DNA of 64,000 nucleotides from Rotaria socialis (taxonomy: Eukaryota > Rotifera > Eurotatoria > Philodinida > Philodinidae), in contig CAJNYU010001127.1 of NCBI GenBank assembly GCA_905331475.1, positions 434,001 through 498,000 on the forward strand. Direction: 5' to 3'. This document shows positions 25,894 through 39,251 of this stretch, one piece after another. Position 1 is the first letter of the stretch. The number at the start of each line of letters is the position of its first letter. The notes below the pieces were generated by a model. That model did no database searches and was not told the DNA's origin. It worked only from the letters and a program-made list of their open reading frames with translations. A program made the position numbers and the translations under genes.

Positions 25894-27179
25894 CTTGTTT
25901 AAATAGATGTCGATCTTTGAAATATTCTATTTACTTACTCTATTATTTGAAGGTTTTTTTTGACGAATAAAGAGTAGAGATTGTTTTGATTTGGGAAAAG
26001 AAAGGAGAAAAAAAACTAATTTCGATTCCTTGAATGCTGAAGGCTATGACACAATTTATTCATTAGTTATCGATTAATACATTATACTCGTACGAAGGTT
26101 GAAGAAATCCAGACAGATAGATAGATAGACAGACAGACAAGGATAAACGAATGAAACAAACAAATCTTCGCAACCTTCTTGTCTTCTGATGTGCCGGTTG
26201 AGAATGATAGATTCCGTCTTTTGGATGTCCTTCGATTATATGTATATACATGTCTTAGACAAATATCATTAAGATTCTTTTGTTAATGAAAATTTTATTT
26301 CTTCCAGTTGGCTGATTATTATTTAGTTGCAATTCGATTTGTTTAACCTTCCCATAGTAAAAATGAATTTTAAAAAGAAAAAAGAAAATCAAATTCTACT
26401 ATTATTGAAAATTCGAACGATTTTTCCATATACAACGATGATGAAATAATATTTGTCTGAAGTATGTTATGTGTCTCAAAAATCATAATTACAGTTGAAA
26501 TACTTAAAAAACCATTACTGATCAAGGTCAATTCCGTACTTTCTTTGTATTTGAATGGCAAGAATTGTAAGTCTTCATTCTTTAAGAAATAAAATTTATT
26601 AATACTTTTTCAAGTTCAACACTTTTGTTTTAAATATATTAACGAAAAAAAAAATGTAACCTTCTTCGGTGTCATAGAGTAATGTGAAACTGTGTGTTTA
26701 CATTTCTTTCTTGTACGTGCCGCTGTAATGATGTTTGAATCATGGGCATGTCTCTCATTACTGGTTTACGAAATTTCGTTCGATCAGAGAATATATTTTT
26801 GAAGATCGTTTATTCCTATCACAGGAAGAAATTTGATAATCAGTAAAATGAAGAGAATCCTAAAAACCGAGAAATGCAATATAGACCAAAACCTTCTGAA
26901 TATTTACTCTTGACATTGAAAAATGCTTGGAGTTCTTTTATGAAGTAGAAACTAAAAGTATTACTTTTTTTTCTTAGACTATTAATAAAATGCTATCATT
27001 ATAGATAAAAATTTCCGGTTTTTAGCCTTGGCGTATAAAAAAAGAAAAGAAAACTCATTGAATTAAACATGAACAATAATAGACTTTTACTTATTTCAAG
27101 GTTCTCACGATATCATATATATATATATATAAATAATGATTAAAAAAAACAAAATTCTAATAAAATTAATTTTCTTCAG
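25894..27179. other. Intergenic stretch
   Basis: I see no gene. The last bases before 27180 form a good acceptor (TTTTCTTCAG directly followed by ATG), which suggests that the zinc-finger gene has a 5' UTR intron ending here. Short AGAC/AGAT repeats occur at about 26113-26140. Confidence 0.5.
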
Positions 27180-27997
27180 ATGTCAAGCGAATATTTTTGT
27201 AAAATTTGCGAAATCGCATGCAATGGTAAAGCGCCCTATGAACAACATTTAAAAAGTGCAAAACATATAAAAAAAGCTAAATTAAATGAATCTCAAAACC
27301 CTTCTGAACAAGCTACTTCAACGAATACTAATACAGCATCTTCAATTGTGAACAGTCTTATATCATTGACAACAACAAATAATAATAATTCGGAAGAACT
27401 ATCATTTTCATCAATAACATCTACAATAGGTCCTGAAACAATGCGAATTTTACTTGAATGGAATCATCCGCGCGGCTATAAACCTTATTGTGATATTTGT
27501 CAATTACAGTTACATGGCGGAGATAATGCCGATGTACATTTTCAACCAATAAATAATATTCACAATGAAAAGTTAGCTGTGTGGAAACTGATTTGTGAAG
27601 GCGATGGAAAATATTCATGTAAAGTATGCTTAGAAATATTTTCTAGTGAATCTTTAATGTGTGAACATTTCCAATCGGATCAACATGCAAATTCAGTTCA
27701 ACAAAAAGCTTATATGGAAAAATTTATTAAGATTTATGAAACATACAATAAACTTAAACAGGCTCGAAAAAAAAGAAAAGGTATTTTCAAGAATTTATCT
27801 AAGCAAAACAGTTTATCAAACTTCTTCTTTTAGCTGTAGAAACAAATGCTACTGTTGATGATAGTTTGGAAAATAGTTTTAAAAATTTAAACATTATTGA
27901 TGCTACAAAGTCGACAGCAACAACAACGAAAGATGGTCCTTTCAACATGTCTATGCTTCAAGATGCAATGAGAAAAATGGTCGATGATGAAAATTGA
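27180..27997 (+). CDS. U1/JAZ-like C2H2 zinc-finger protein (254 aa, two exons)
   Basis: Exons are 27180-27780 and 27834-27997, with a 53-nt intron. The first finger is FCKICEIACNGKAPYEQHLK followed by SAKHIKKAK (C-x2-C, then two His five residues apart), the matrin/U1/JAZ type that binds double-stranded RNA or RNA-protein complexes. A degenerate second finger (YCDICQLQLHGGDNADVHF) follows near residue 100. A third (YSCKVCLEIFSSESLMCEHF then QSDQH) lies near residue 143. Between the first and second is a Ser/Thr/Asn-rich linker. A basic helix (KLKQARKKRK) follows the last finger and may be a nuclear localisation signal. Similar proteins include ZMAT family members; I cannot choose one. The location is probably nuclear or nucleolar by analogy. 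Confidence 0.75.
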
Positions 27998-30198
27998 ATA
28001 AATTCTATTGTTGAGTCAAAATCGACTGTTTATGTTTTATAAAAATCTGTACTGTGATTATTTTGTTTTAATAAAATAATATTAATGATTGTTTTTTTCT
28101 CAAATATCTATACGTTAAAAAATTCACTAAAAGATTTTCAACCCATAGGGAACAATTGATTAAATTGAGCTGAAAGTCAAAATTAAATCAAATAAACCAC
28201 TTCAACTCGCGCTAAATCGTTTTAACAAATCGATTTGTGTTTGAGAAAGAATTTTTATTACTGTCTCAAGATACAATTGGACTTGATATTGTTACTCAAT
28301 CACTAATTAAGATTTCGTTAATTTATTCAGCTCGAGTTCGAGCACTCATGCAATTATGTACTTGTTGAATATTCTTTTTTGCATCTTATAGCATATATAT
28401 ATATATGAAACTGCTATTTTTCAATTTTGAAAAAATTGAAAACTATTTATTTGCAAAGTTAGAAAAATCAATGATTCTTGATAAAAGACTAAATAAATTT
28501 CAAATTCAATTATAAAAAACAAACTAATCAATCTCATTTTTATGTCAAAAAAGAAACAAATATGCATAATTACGCTCATACCATCGAGATGTATTATATT
28601 AGAAACATTTCTGTTTCTTGTTTTTCAGATCATATTAGTGGTCTAATCAGAGATGGGTCAGGCAGGGCTTAGCCCTATCACCGGAATTTTAAGTCAGACT
28701 ACACTTACTTTGAAGTCAGCTGGATTTTTCATAAAAATCGAACAAATTCAATTAGGACACTTATTTTTATGAATCTTCATCTATTCAACATGTACGACTA
28801 ATTGTAGATTGTAAGCAAGATAGTTCCATCTTCTATCAAAATACCAGCGAGAAATTTAATGATTGACGATTGCCTAAATTATAAATGTTGAGCAATCTAT
28901 TGATAAATTCTCAGATATTCATAAAACAGTCGGATGATGTTGAAATAAACAATAATTTTTCTTTTGCCTTGGTAATATTTTGATTATATGCCTATCGGGC
29001 CCACGAATTTTTGACTTGAAATTCGATCCCGATCCGGTGAAAAACTTATTTTAAGATCCGATTGGCTCAAGCAATGTGGCATAGTCTAGGGACTGAACCC
29101 TGTCGCCCTTAAATTGCTGGTTGTACCTCTACGCGTTAGATTTTTAACTGCTACTAGTTTGACTTTTTATTTCTACTTTTTTTGAGTTGAATCGCAACTC
29201 AACAGTAAAAACTGGCGAGGGTAGATTTTTCTAGAGATTCATTTTTTTAGACCTTACGTCCAGTCGATAAGTCTCAAAAGAAGAAAGAAATTTCTTTAAA
29301 AAAACTAGCTTTTACCAAGACATCTTCAATGGATGGCGCATTTACTACGGGCTAAACCAACTGTTTGTGTCTTTATAAAAATCTCTTCTATGATTGTTTG
29401 GTTTTAATAAAAAAAGAATTTAATGATGATTTTTCTCTTATGTGATGTTGTTAGAAGATTTACAGTCGCTCGACTATAAATCGTTGCAAGAAAGTTATTG
29501 ATACTAAAACTCATCATTAAGATAAGTTCTTCATATGTTTATTAGTATCATAATACGGAAATTTTTCAAAGGATTTTTTCGTTGAAGTTGTTGTAAGAGC
29601 TTAAAATTCGAAACGAAATAGGTGTCAGTACGTTAGAGACTAGTAACAAGAAATTTATTCAAAATAAATGCATGAATTCAAATAGTGCATGCAAAATCGC
29701 AATAGCTATGATATTGGATTATAAATAATTTAGTTTTATTGCATGCGAATGAAGTTTCCATCTTCACCAGAAATATTCTTTTCGTCGTCATTCTCATAAT
29801 TTCAAGTAAAAACCTAGATATTTAAAACCATCTGTGATATCAGTCAATAGAGTATCGAATTTCTTGAATCTTGACACGGATAATGCGAAGGGAGATAGTA
29901 CAATCTTGTTTTGATTATTCTTCCGCCAGCGTTAATTAATAAATATAAATTATTGGTTCAATTTCTATAAATATTACAAGATTAGCATTCATCAATGAAT
30001 TTTCTCAATAGAAAATTTCAGGTTAATTTATTGAATTACAAAAATACTCTACATCGAACCATATTTTTAGTTCGTGAATTTACAATTCAGATATTTATTT
30101 AGATTAAAATAGATCTTCTTTTTTAAATTAAGCATTTATAAATATTGATGAAGATGCGAAATTTTCATCATAAACTACTACATCTACTAATTTTTCGT
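27998..30198. other. Intergenic stretch with a relic-like patch
   Basis: No protein gene is visible. Between about 28630 and 29170 base composition shifts to higher GC with patches such as GGGCTTAGCCC and TTCGATCCCGATCC, unlike the surrounding AT-rich DNA, suggesting old repeat remnants. The tRNA-like patch at 29080-29155 is listed separately. Confidence 0.4.
29080..29155 (-). repeat. Possible tRNA-derived (SINE-like) relic
   Basis: Read on the minus strand, the segment has an A-box-like stretch (AACGCGTAGAGG) and about 30-40 nt later GGGTTCAGTCCC, which resembles a B box and can form a T-arm (AGGG/CCCT stem). The acceptor stem does not close, so it is not a functional tRNA gene. Only one copy is present in the window, so repeat status is unproven. 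Confidence 0.22.
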
Positions 30199-31159
30199 CT
30201 ACGCAATTGAATTTAACTCTGATCCTTCTACTTCACCTGTTATTTTTACGTGAATTGAGCGACGTAAACGGAATAAATTCCATAGTATAAATATTATTGC
30301 AATTGGTAAAATAAATATGAATAAAAACATTTGAATTGATACACGCAGTGGAGCACTATTTAAATTCAATGCTTGATAAATATAACCGATTCGATTATTA
30401 CTAAATCTGGATTGAAGCATAAATATTATAATAGTAAATATTCCATAAATAATTCCAAATATTATTATTGGTATACAATCAATCATATAAATCGGTAAAC
30501 GTGTAAAAAATAACACGTCAATAAGTAATAAAAACCATAAAACTCCATGTTCAAGAATTATTCTTGAGTGAGGTATTGCTCGAGCTGTTGAACTATGAAT
30601 AATTGACCAATAAGCAAGACAAACAGCAAGACCAGATCCTAATGATATTATAATTAACATGATATGAACATATTGTAAAGAATGACGTGGAACAATATCG
30701 TTGCCACGATAGAAATTTGCTCGATAAGTTATTAAAAACTGAAATACAATGGCAAGAAATGTTATTAATACTGTTAAATGTGTATAATAAATGATCCATT
30801 CATGTACCGGATCCGTACTAACTATTCCGTAAACAAAATCGAATATCGTTATAGAAAATAAGACTGTTCGGTATAGAAGAAAAATATTCGGATATTTATT
30901 GATGCAATCGAATGATGATGAACAAAACGCTAATTTCCAATCTGAATAAAACCACAAAAAAAATACAGCAATTAATTTAGAAAAAAATAATATTCAACTT
31001 ACGTTTTTCATCGAACCACTTATATTTTAGATGGATTAAATAAAAACTTTGTCCTAGATCTTTAAAATAACTTTGTTTTTCGTGTTGATCTTGTTCGATA
31101 TTAAAAGCATGGCTTCCATCGACCATAGAAAATGGTTGCGAGACGTCTGCTTTCATCAT
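30199..31159 (-). CDS. Multi-pass membrane protein, rolling-stone-like (299 aa, two exons)
   Basis: Exon 1 is 31159-31003 and exon 2 is 30941-30199; the 61-nt intron keeps frame and closes 300 codons. The N-terminal 55 residues are hydrophilic. Then come about seven hydrophobic segments, for example LLYRTVLFSITIFDFVYGIV, YTHLTVLITFLAIVFQFLIT, VHIMLIIISLGSGLAVCLAY, VLWFLLLIDVLFF, PIIIFGIIYGIFTIIIFML and MFLFIFILPIAIIFILWNLF, ending in a short basic cytosolic tail (RLRRSIHVK). The arrangement 'W-x3-F at the start, H-E-W-I-I-Y-Y-T-H-L-T, H-G-V-L-W-F' matches what I recall of the Drosophila rolling stone family, which acts in myoblast fusion; many invertebrate members have unknown roles. The family call is moderate, the membrane topology strong. 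ATG codons at 31159 and 31156 are both possible starts. Confidence 0.65.
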
Positions 31160-32478
31160 AACGATGAATCAGGAAAAAAAAATAAAAACGCGAACTTACT
31201 AAGCAGTAAATAAGGAAAAAACTGAGAGGAAGAGTAAGTATGTCTGCTGACTCGTCTTCTTTAATCCACACAATATGTTTTTGCGTGACTGATGCCGTCG
31301 GATGTTGAAAAAAAAAAGAAAAAGAAAAACGCTTACATCATGAGCACCGGGAATTTTTTAATCAAATAATTCGAGATCGCATACTGAATTATCAAAGTAT
31401 ATTATAGTATAGAAATCAGACTAAAAACTGGATACTTTCAAAAGGAAAAAAAGGTCTCCACCTACAGAATCATGTTCATTAAAAATGAACTTTCAAATAA
31501 TTTTCTTGCGTCTTTATATTAAGCAGCTTCGAACATTATTACCGACATTTAAGATTTTTTTTCTCGTCGTATGATGTTTTTTTTTATCTTATATATATAT
31601 ATACTCTTTTCTCATCAAAATAATGAACCATCTACTCCATAGAGTTAATTTTATGCTTGAGAAAATAGTCATCTTTTTCTCCATGCTACTATTAATTTGT
31701 GTCAAACAACTCTTTTCAAGGTTTTTCTTTTATTCATATTATGATGTTTACAGTATTTCAAGACAAGATTGAAAATCATTTGATTGGCTAGGTCTATTAA
31801 CGTGACAATTCATAGAAAAACTCCATGCGACTTAGCATAACCAATAACGCAATTGTATTCTGATGAATGATAGCACTATGTCTATCTTTATGAATTTATG
31901 ATTAGATGCTATCGTGATAAGTTTCGATGGTGTGTGCAAAGACTGATGACTTATTGCTTTCTCCGTTCCATGCACAATTATAACCTAGTGCTATTCAATA
32001 AAATTACTATGCTATTTATTTCTTCTAGATTGTTTTCTTTTTATTTGCTTAGTTTTTGGTCAGTAGTTAATTCATCTAAAAATTCGTTTAAAAATTAAAA
32101 ATTAAAAACTAAATTTAATTTTAAATTGTTATCGTACAAAAGTAGACGGTCATGTATTTTTTTGAATATCTACTCTATGGAATATCTCCAATTTAAAACC
32201 GGAAAGAAAAAGAGTATTAATCTGCAATATGAAACGTTCAGAAAAATTTCCTTTTCGATCATCTAAACAATCCATTTACTGCAAAAGGAGTACTTCCGCG
32301 AGCCGGATGATAATCATCATCATCATCATCTAGTACTTCTTTTGTCTCTACTAAATATATAGATATGTATATATAGCATCATTCTTTGTCTCAGATTGAA
32401 GATTTTTTTTTTTTATTGTTAGAACCACTCTGAATAAATGATGTGGCTATCTATTTATTTTTAGTTGAAACGAATATT
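31160..32478. other. Intergenic stretch
   Basis: No gene is seen. The part just above 31159 is the likely promoter of the rolling-stone-like gene. A small ATC run occurs at about 32317-32328 and a TA run near 31591. A plus-strand frame at 31898-32098 has no recognisable content. Confidence 0.5.
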
Positions 32479-35118
32479 TCATTTAGAATTGTTTTGTTCG
32501 TAATAACAAAATACACATAAATATATTTCTAACAAATGATCATATTTTAATTTATAGATTGAAAGTATTTTTCCACATTTGAAACACTGAAACAAAACAA
32601 AAAGAAAACATATGTTTATGTATAGAAAAAAAATGATAAACTTTACATTCGCAATTTTGATACTTTTTAATTTTGTACGTTTTTCCATAGCTTGCTTTAT
32701 TTCATCACAATTTGCAATATGCCATAATCGAATATTACAATCCTTAATAAACAAAAAATAAAAGGCTTTATTTGTTAACCTAGAAATTACATTTGATACT
32801 GAAATAATCCATTTATTATCACTTGTTAAACATACATCATTAACCCAATCTCGATGTCCCTATTCGAATCAAATATTTATGTAGAAAAGCAAAAAACATA
32901 ACAATAATAAGCTTGCTTTCTTACATTCAAAACAAGTTTATATGTCATATTTTCTAGGTCCCAAATAATAATTCTTAAATCATAACCTCCAGTGACAAGA
33001 ATTTTGCCATCCATTGACATGTGGCATGTTGAGATCGAGCCTTGATGTAATTTAGGTAATGTTAACGGTCCTTCATGTCTGCATATAAATATACATATGG
33101 TATATTGAACAGTTGACACGTTCAGTATGTTACAAGAAACAAAGTGCGGAACAGGGAGGAGCGAATTTGTAAAAAGGCCATCTCATTAATTTGCACACCA
33201 ACAGAGGTTCTTTTTCTTCGTCTTCTTCTTCTTCTTCTTCTTCTTCTAGTCCTCAATGAATGGCAAAAGCTAATTGTCTTACCGAAAACGTCCTGCTGCA
33301 ATATCATATAAAAGAACAGTTCGATCCCATGAACATGTTGCATATAAATGTTCATACTGATTGAATGTACAGTTGGATACAACACTTTTATGACCTCTAA
33401 AAGTAAAATTTCTCAACATGACTTTTTTTCTTATGCGCTTAATCAGGGTAATAAATTCATTAGTAGAAAAAAACTCTGAACTCTCTATATATACTAGTAG
33501 TAACTAATCGAGCAAGTCTTTTTTGCTCTGTGTCCCAAGGTTGTACATTCGAAGGAAACATTTGTAATAAATATCCATACATCCTGTCTTTTGATCCTGA
33601 CACGATTTGTTTAGTTCATCAAATCAGACAAGTTAACTTTTTCTTCTTTTTTTTGTAAACAAATTCAATTACATCATATGGACAAAGATCAATTAGTTCG
33701 TTAGCAAATTCTCTATACTAACTATATCATTGATTCTTATATGTTGTAATAAGATCGATCGGTCGATCATTCAGTGTATTGCACTATTTTCTTGTCTTGC
33801 ATCATCGAATAACAAGTGAGCTAATTTACATATCTGCTCTTTCTTTCTTTCTGCTTTTTTCCTCAATACCTTAATGTCATTGTATGACGATGAGAAATAA
33901 GATCAAAAACTTTTGTTGTTTTATCTGATGATGTTGATACTATTCGATTATCTGTAGCATTAAATTGACAACTTGTTATAGTTGATTCATGTAAATCATG
34001 AATACAGGTTTTGATAAGACCATTCTTACTATCCCATATAGTTACGATACCATCGAGATCAGAACCTGAACATAAACTATTGCCATCATGTGATATATGA
34101 CAGCTTGTAATCATATGGTCTTGAGCACCTTTCCACTTGAATATAAACAAACGGATAAGTTGTCAGGGGGGAAAAGAAAAGAAATACGTAACATACGATT
34201 TGTTTACCAGTTTCTATATCAAAACAATGAATAGTTTTATCCCAACTTGATGAATATAAACTATAATAGAAACATGATTGATTGATTTATTAGGCAATTT
34301 TTATTATTTATTATACCGAGTATGGTCATGATTGATTCTTACGCCTGATATAGATGCCATATCGTGATTAAGTTCATATCTATGAATTTCTTCGCCACTG
34401 TTGAAATTCCATAAACGAGCTGTATTATCATTTGATCCTGTTAGAATCCAATTTTGATTTTCAATCAATTGACATGTTTTTATTGGTTTCGTATGTCCAT
34501 GATATGATTTTATTTCAACCTAGAATGAATTCCATCGGTACGTTAGATCTAGTTAAAATCAAATGAATAGGAAAGGAAAAGAAAAGAAAAGAAATTAAAC
34601 ATCCGTTAGACATCTCGTTCGATTAAATATGATAACTAGAAGTTCGCGATTATCTAATTTTCTTTTTCAACTCATAATTATCAATTAAGTAATGAACATA
34701 CATCAGTGAATTCTTTCGGCTTTTATTCCATTCTCATCAAGCCTTTCGAGCAAATGACACACAAACGCATGCAGTCAATAGTTACAACAATAGTAACAAG
34801 GAAATCGTCAGTATCTTATGTGTTACATCACAGAAAGGTAAGCGTACCATAATAGGCATCATGTCGTGACTTGCCTGTAGTATTTTAGGCACAGGGGCGG
34901 GTGAAGCATTCTTCGTTGCGACTCATCCATCCTCACCAATAGTAATCCCTCCCATTGTGAGCAAGATTAATCATTGAGAAGAACAAGTCATGCGATCAAT
35001 ATCTTGGTGAAAAGTTACAATAAATAGCACCTACTTGTGCTGATTTTTCATGAACCCATTCAGCATTCGACGCAAGTGATTCGGTTAAATGTTCATTATG
35101 TGATTGCTGCAGTGGCAT
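32479..35118 (-). CDS. WD40-repeat protein, WDR88-like (385 aa, nine exons)
   Basis: Exons: 35118-35035, 34519-34317, 34260-34197, 34135-33870, 33396-33283, 33078-32925, 32859-32791, 32742-32647, 32586-32479. Every junction is GT-AG, and the phases close on 386 codons including the stop. Seven WD40 units can be followed, with WD-like ends such as NDNTARLW, SSSWDKTIHCFD, DLDGIVTIWD, SDKTTKVFD, SWDRTVLLYD, GYDLRIIIWD and NKDCNIRLW, so a seven-bladed propeller is expected. After the propeller a short tail carries two CxxC pairs (CFKCG and CVFC) that could bind zinc; from memory, vertebrate WDR88 has the same type of tail, which is why I favour that assignment over other WD40 proteins. Function in any animal is poorly known. 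Exon 1 was inferred from a good ATG and donor in phase 0; the 515-nt first intron is much longer than most others. Another intron holds a TTC microsatellite. Confidence 0.8.
33216..33247. repeat. (TTC)n microsatellite in an intron
   Basis: About ten TTC units within the 204-nt intron between exons 5 and 6 of the WDR88-like gene. On the minus strand it is a GAA run. Confidence 0.85.
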
Positions 35119-37646
35119 CGATCAATTTGTTTTCTCTCTGCTTTGTTTTTGTTCCTCAATGAAAACTGAATCGTTATAAGCTGCCCATGAGTATATGATC
35201 GTTTGTATCTGTTATTCTTTAATTGGTTGAGCAAACATTATAGCGCTTCGTTTCTATCAAGTGTGAGTAGTAAAATTGAATTAAAAAATAGAAAAGAATT
35301 TAACAATATATTTGATTTTGACTTTCTTTTACGATTATTGCCATAACTGTGATTGTCATCTTTTTTTTAACGGAAGTTTCATGATTTCCTTGATTCGTTA
35401 AAAGACTTTTAGTTCATTCAGGTGAATACGATCATATTTGCAGTTAGTTGAGTTAACAAAGAAAGGACAAAAAATGTCTTTGAAAATGAGTAAATTACCT
35501 TCATTGTAGGCTTTTTATAGAAAAAAAAATAGAAAAGATATTGTTCTCTCTCACGCATTTTTCTCTTTCTCTTTTTCTTTCTCTCTCTCTCTCTCTGTCT
35601 CTTGACGCATAATCGAGAACTAGAGAAAAGCGCGTCCATTTTCTTGCTCATCATTTCTCATAATTCGACTGAACGAGTCCACAAACGTTCCTATTCTTGA
35701 TCGCCTTCCTTGTTGTTGTTTGAGCTCTCCGCCGGCTAGATTGCTAGAACTGCACGCTATCATCAACATGTCCTTCGAATTGACGCTGACAAAAATGTTA
35801 TAGAACCATCAACATACATACAGGATACGCTTCTCATTCTCTCTCTCTCTCTCTCTCTCTCTTACTCTTAAATATATATCTTTCCGACGTCGAGTGCCAC
35901 AACCGGAAACGACATAGGCAGTACTTAACAATGCTGGTGTGAAGGTTGAAAAAGTAACAATATCTACATACTATTTCTTCGAAGTAAGTTATTTAAGTTT
36001 TTAATAACAAACGTTTTAGATTTGATAGTCTTCGTTTTCATCTATGTTTATCAATGATTGTCTGATCTATGCTTATGCGCATAACCGTGACTGACAGGCA
36101 GGCAAAGAGAGAATGATAAAAAAAAGATAGAAGTCAATTGATGATGAACAATTGAATTGATTGAGCATGATAATTGCTCTTGATGATATGAATTGAATTT
36201 GACTCTTCTTTTTAATTCACACACACACACATGTATATACATGTATGTGTGAACGTATATTGATAAGAAGACAAGAGCGAGCTGTTACTTATTATGCAAG
36301 TATGTATGAATACAACACCATTGGATTGAACATCGAATAGAGCTGACGTACATACATACATATATATATATTAAAGTTTTGTTTTTGTGAAAGAAAATCT
36401 GTTGCATTCATTACATCCACATTGATCGTAAGTATTATAAAAACGCTCGATTTGAATTGTAAAAAAAGACGAGAAATATATATAGAAGCATGAAAGAGAA
36501 AAGTCCATTTATATGAGTGATGATTGATCGTGTCTTTGTCTTTACTTATTTATGTGTATATGTATTACATCATGCATGCTGTAAGTGAATTCAAGAGCAG
36601 ATATATATATATATATACACATAAGATGAACACGTGTATAATGTTCAGACATATGAAACAAAATCCTATTCATTTTTCTAATGTCGTTGCAAAATCATAT
36701 GCCATTCATCATCATTTATATAGATCTTAGTGGATGTGCTCATTTTCTTTGTCATCATTAATTTAACTGGAATAATATAAGAATAATTGTTTCTTTCTTT
36801 TCACTCTGACTTGTCTTATTAAAGAATCTTTTGTCTATATAGTAGAGGAGGTGTTGCGCCTGTTCACTTTATATAAAAAAAAAAACGTTCAAATGTTAAT
36901 AGTGACAAGAAAAAATTGACTCTTCATTGTTTTTTTGTTCGGTCTGTTGTCTGCTGCTTAATTCCATGAGAGAATAAATATATAAAGATGAGACAGACTG
37001 AACAGTTGCTCTCTCGACTCTCCTGTTGACATATGGCAAAAGTAACAGAGAATCAAATTTCGTGTAAACATTCACGTTTATATATATATACATCAATTAA
37101 TTGTCTAATCATTAGGCGAGTGAGAGAGAGAGAAAAAAGTAACGATTCAAAAGTATTAAAATGAATGAATGTTTCTCTTGTCTTTTGTCTCTTTTTTTCC
37201 AATAACAGTATATTCTGTTAAAATGACTTATCGGTATGAACATAACGACATCAGTAGGTGAATATTAAAGCAAAACTATATGCGTCTATACGCTCACTTG
37301 ACCAAGGCGGACTAATTCGATATCAGGGTTAACATCATCGTCTCGTATACTACGTATGTAGTAGTTAGTAACCAAATAACAAATGAGATTTTGATTGAGA
37401 AGAAAGCGATCAAAAGACGACGACGACAAAATCGAAATTTGAACAGGGGCGTGTGTATGTGTTTGTAGCAACCAGGGAAAGAGAGAAAGAGACATACAGA
37501 GCAGAAGAAAAAAGAAAGAAAGAAAGAGCAATTTAAATGACGTCTACTCTACTAAAAAGTTAATCACGCCCGAGACAATACAAGCTCCCTAGTGTATTGT
37601 ATATGCATTATTTCAGACGCAATGTGGCAGATTCTCATCGATAATA
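35119..37646. other. Divergent intergenic region with CT and TA repeats
   Basis: It lies between the starts of the WDR88-like gene (minus) and the Ig-domain gene (plus), so it should contain both promoters. CT runs are found at about 35575-35599 and 35839-35862, TA/CA runs near 36220-36245, 36358-36372 and 36601-36618. The open frames seen (35418-35654, 36051-36242, 36524-36730, 36896-37096, 37286-37531) follow from simple sequence, and I reject them as genes. Confidence 0.5.
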
Positions 37647-38745
37647 ATGTCGAACATCAATATCAATTCGTTATTTCAAAGATCTTCTGATTTAGTTATC
37701 ATCTATTTAATCATATTACTATCATTATTATTTACAAGTGAGTTGCATGAAATCTAAAGGGACATAGATTCGTAATCATCATTTATTATTTTTTAACCTT
37801 TAGTTAATGGTTCAACTATGCATGTTACATGTGGAACGGATATTGAGCTTGCATGTCCAATAAGTTCTACAAAAAAAACTGATGAAGTGGTAAAGTTGTG
37901 AAAGAAAATTATTGATCTGCATTAAACAATTTATTTCCTTTATATAGATTTCATGGTTTCGTCCTAATTCCTCACAGATTCCTTTAACTTTTATTGCTAT
38001 TGGCGATATTCTTTTTCCGGAATATGCAACAATGGGTCGTTATAATCTAATATCAACATCATCGACATCACGTTTATTAATAAATAATGTTTTACTTGAA
38101 GATCAAGGAACTTATATATGCAAATCGAGTTCAAGTGGTCAACATAGTATTAAATTATTAGTTCGGAGTAAGTTTGTATTTTTGTTGAAAAACTCGACAT
38201 TTTCAATGATTCGTATTTTTTTCCTTTCCCATTTTAAATAGCTCATCCGTATTTACATCCACAATTGCCTATACTTCTCTATCCGGTTAATCAAACGTTT
38301 TCAATTACCTGTTCATTGTTATGTAATATAGAAATCAATTCAAATAGCTTACACTGGTTTATTAATGGAGAATTATTAAATCATAATGCTTATGATTATG
38401 ATATTGATACAATATCATTGAATACACAACGTCTTACTGTTTATTTGAATAAGAAACATAAAGATTTTATTCAAGCTAATTTTACATGTAAATATGATCA
38501 AAAGCACGCTACGATATTAGTCAGAAGACGCACAAGTAAGTAGAAGAGAGGAAAAACAAAAATCAATCTTATGCATTGTTGTTGAAATAAATATCTATTT
38601 AGAAGAAGAATTGCATCGATTACCAAGAAAACTTGATTCGTCAGCAGCACATTTACTACAGACTGCATTTGATACAAGCCCGAAACAATATTATTCAGTA
38701 TATATGACAATATTTTTATTACTATTATTATTGTGGTTTTATTGA
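37647..38745 (+). CDS. Two-Ig-domain membrane protein (277 aa, five exons)
   Basis: Exons: 37647-37737, 37804-37889, 37948-38167, 38242-38535, 38603-38745; introns are 58-74 nt and all phases agree. The N-terminus carries a signal-anchor-like stretch (LVIIYLIILLSLLFT). The first Ig domain has its first cysteine in IELACPIS, the core Trp in ISWFRP and the D-x-G-x-Y-x-C motif in EDQGTYICKSSS. The second has SITCSLLC, the Trp in LHWFINGELL and the closing NFTCKYD. N-glycosylation sites occur (NQT, NFT). The protein ends in a hydrophobic stretch (MTIFLLLLLLWFY) with no cytosolic tail, so it is either a tail-less type I protein or GPI-anchored. Such proteins usually act in adhesion or recognition at the cell surface. 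I cannot name an ortholog. Confidence 0.8.
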
Positions 38746-39251
38746 TCGTGCAATATACATAATCTTTTAGTGCTTTTTATTTTTTAGAGTTTTGTTTGTT
38801 CAAAAATAAATTAAAATACAAATCGTTTCAACAAAAAAGATTTCCAATTGATGACCTTCAAGGTAATCGCTAACAGTAAAGAAACTTTGTTTTAATAATC
38901 TTGAAAAATTTATTCAAGTGAAACTAATTAAATGATAACGAAAGATCGCAGTTTACCTTGGCTTAAACGCCTGCAGATATAAAGAAAAGTCAATTGTATA
39001 GTTTAAGATAGTTGGGAGTACAGAAAGAATTAATTTTCAATGTTTTTCTTATCAACAAGCAATGAGTAATTTCATATATTACTACGAATATATATAAAAT
39101 AAAGTCTTGTACTGTAAAATTTTCTTCAGTAAACTAGATGATACGTTTTATTCATTGTTGCCATTCAGTCTATTTGACATTCATAAGATTTTACTGCTTA
39201 GTTATTGTCAGTCTTGCGTTCATATATTCAAAATTCAAAATTCAAATCAAC
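38746..39251. other. Short convergent intergenic stretch
   Basis: This is the 3' side of both the Ig gene (plus) and the unknown gene (minus). AATAAA-like poly(A) signals occur in both orientations (for example AAAATAAATTAAAA near 38806). No gene is seen. Confidence 0.5.

Noticed and set aside
33122-33385. Arg-rich frame
   Set aside because: It is the GAA microsatellite in an intron of the WDR88-like gene plus the antisense of nothing; the gene's own splice model explains the region.
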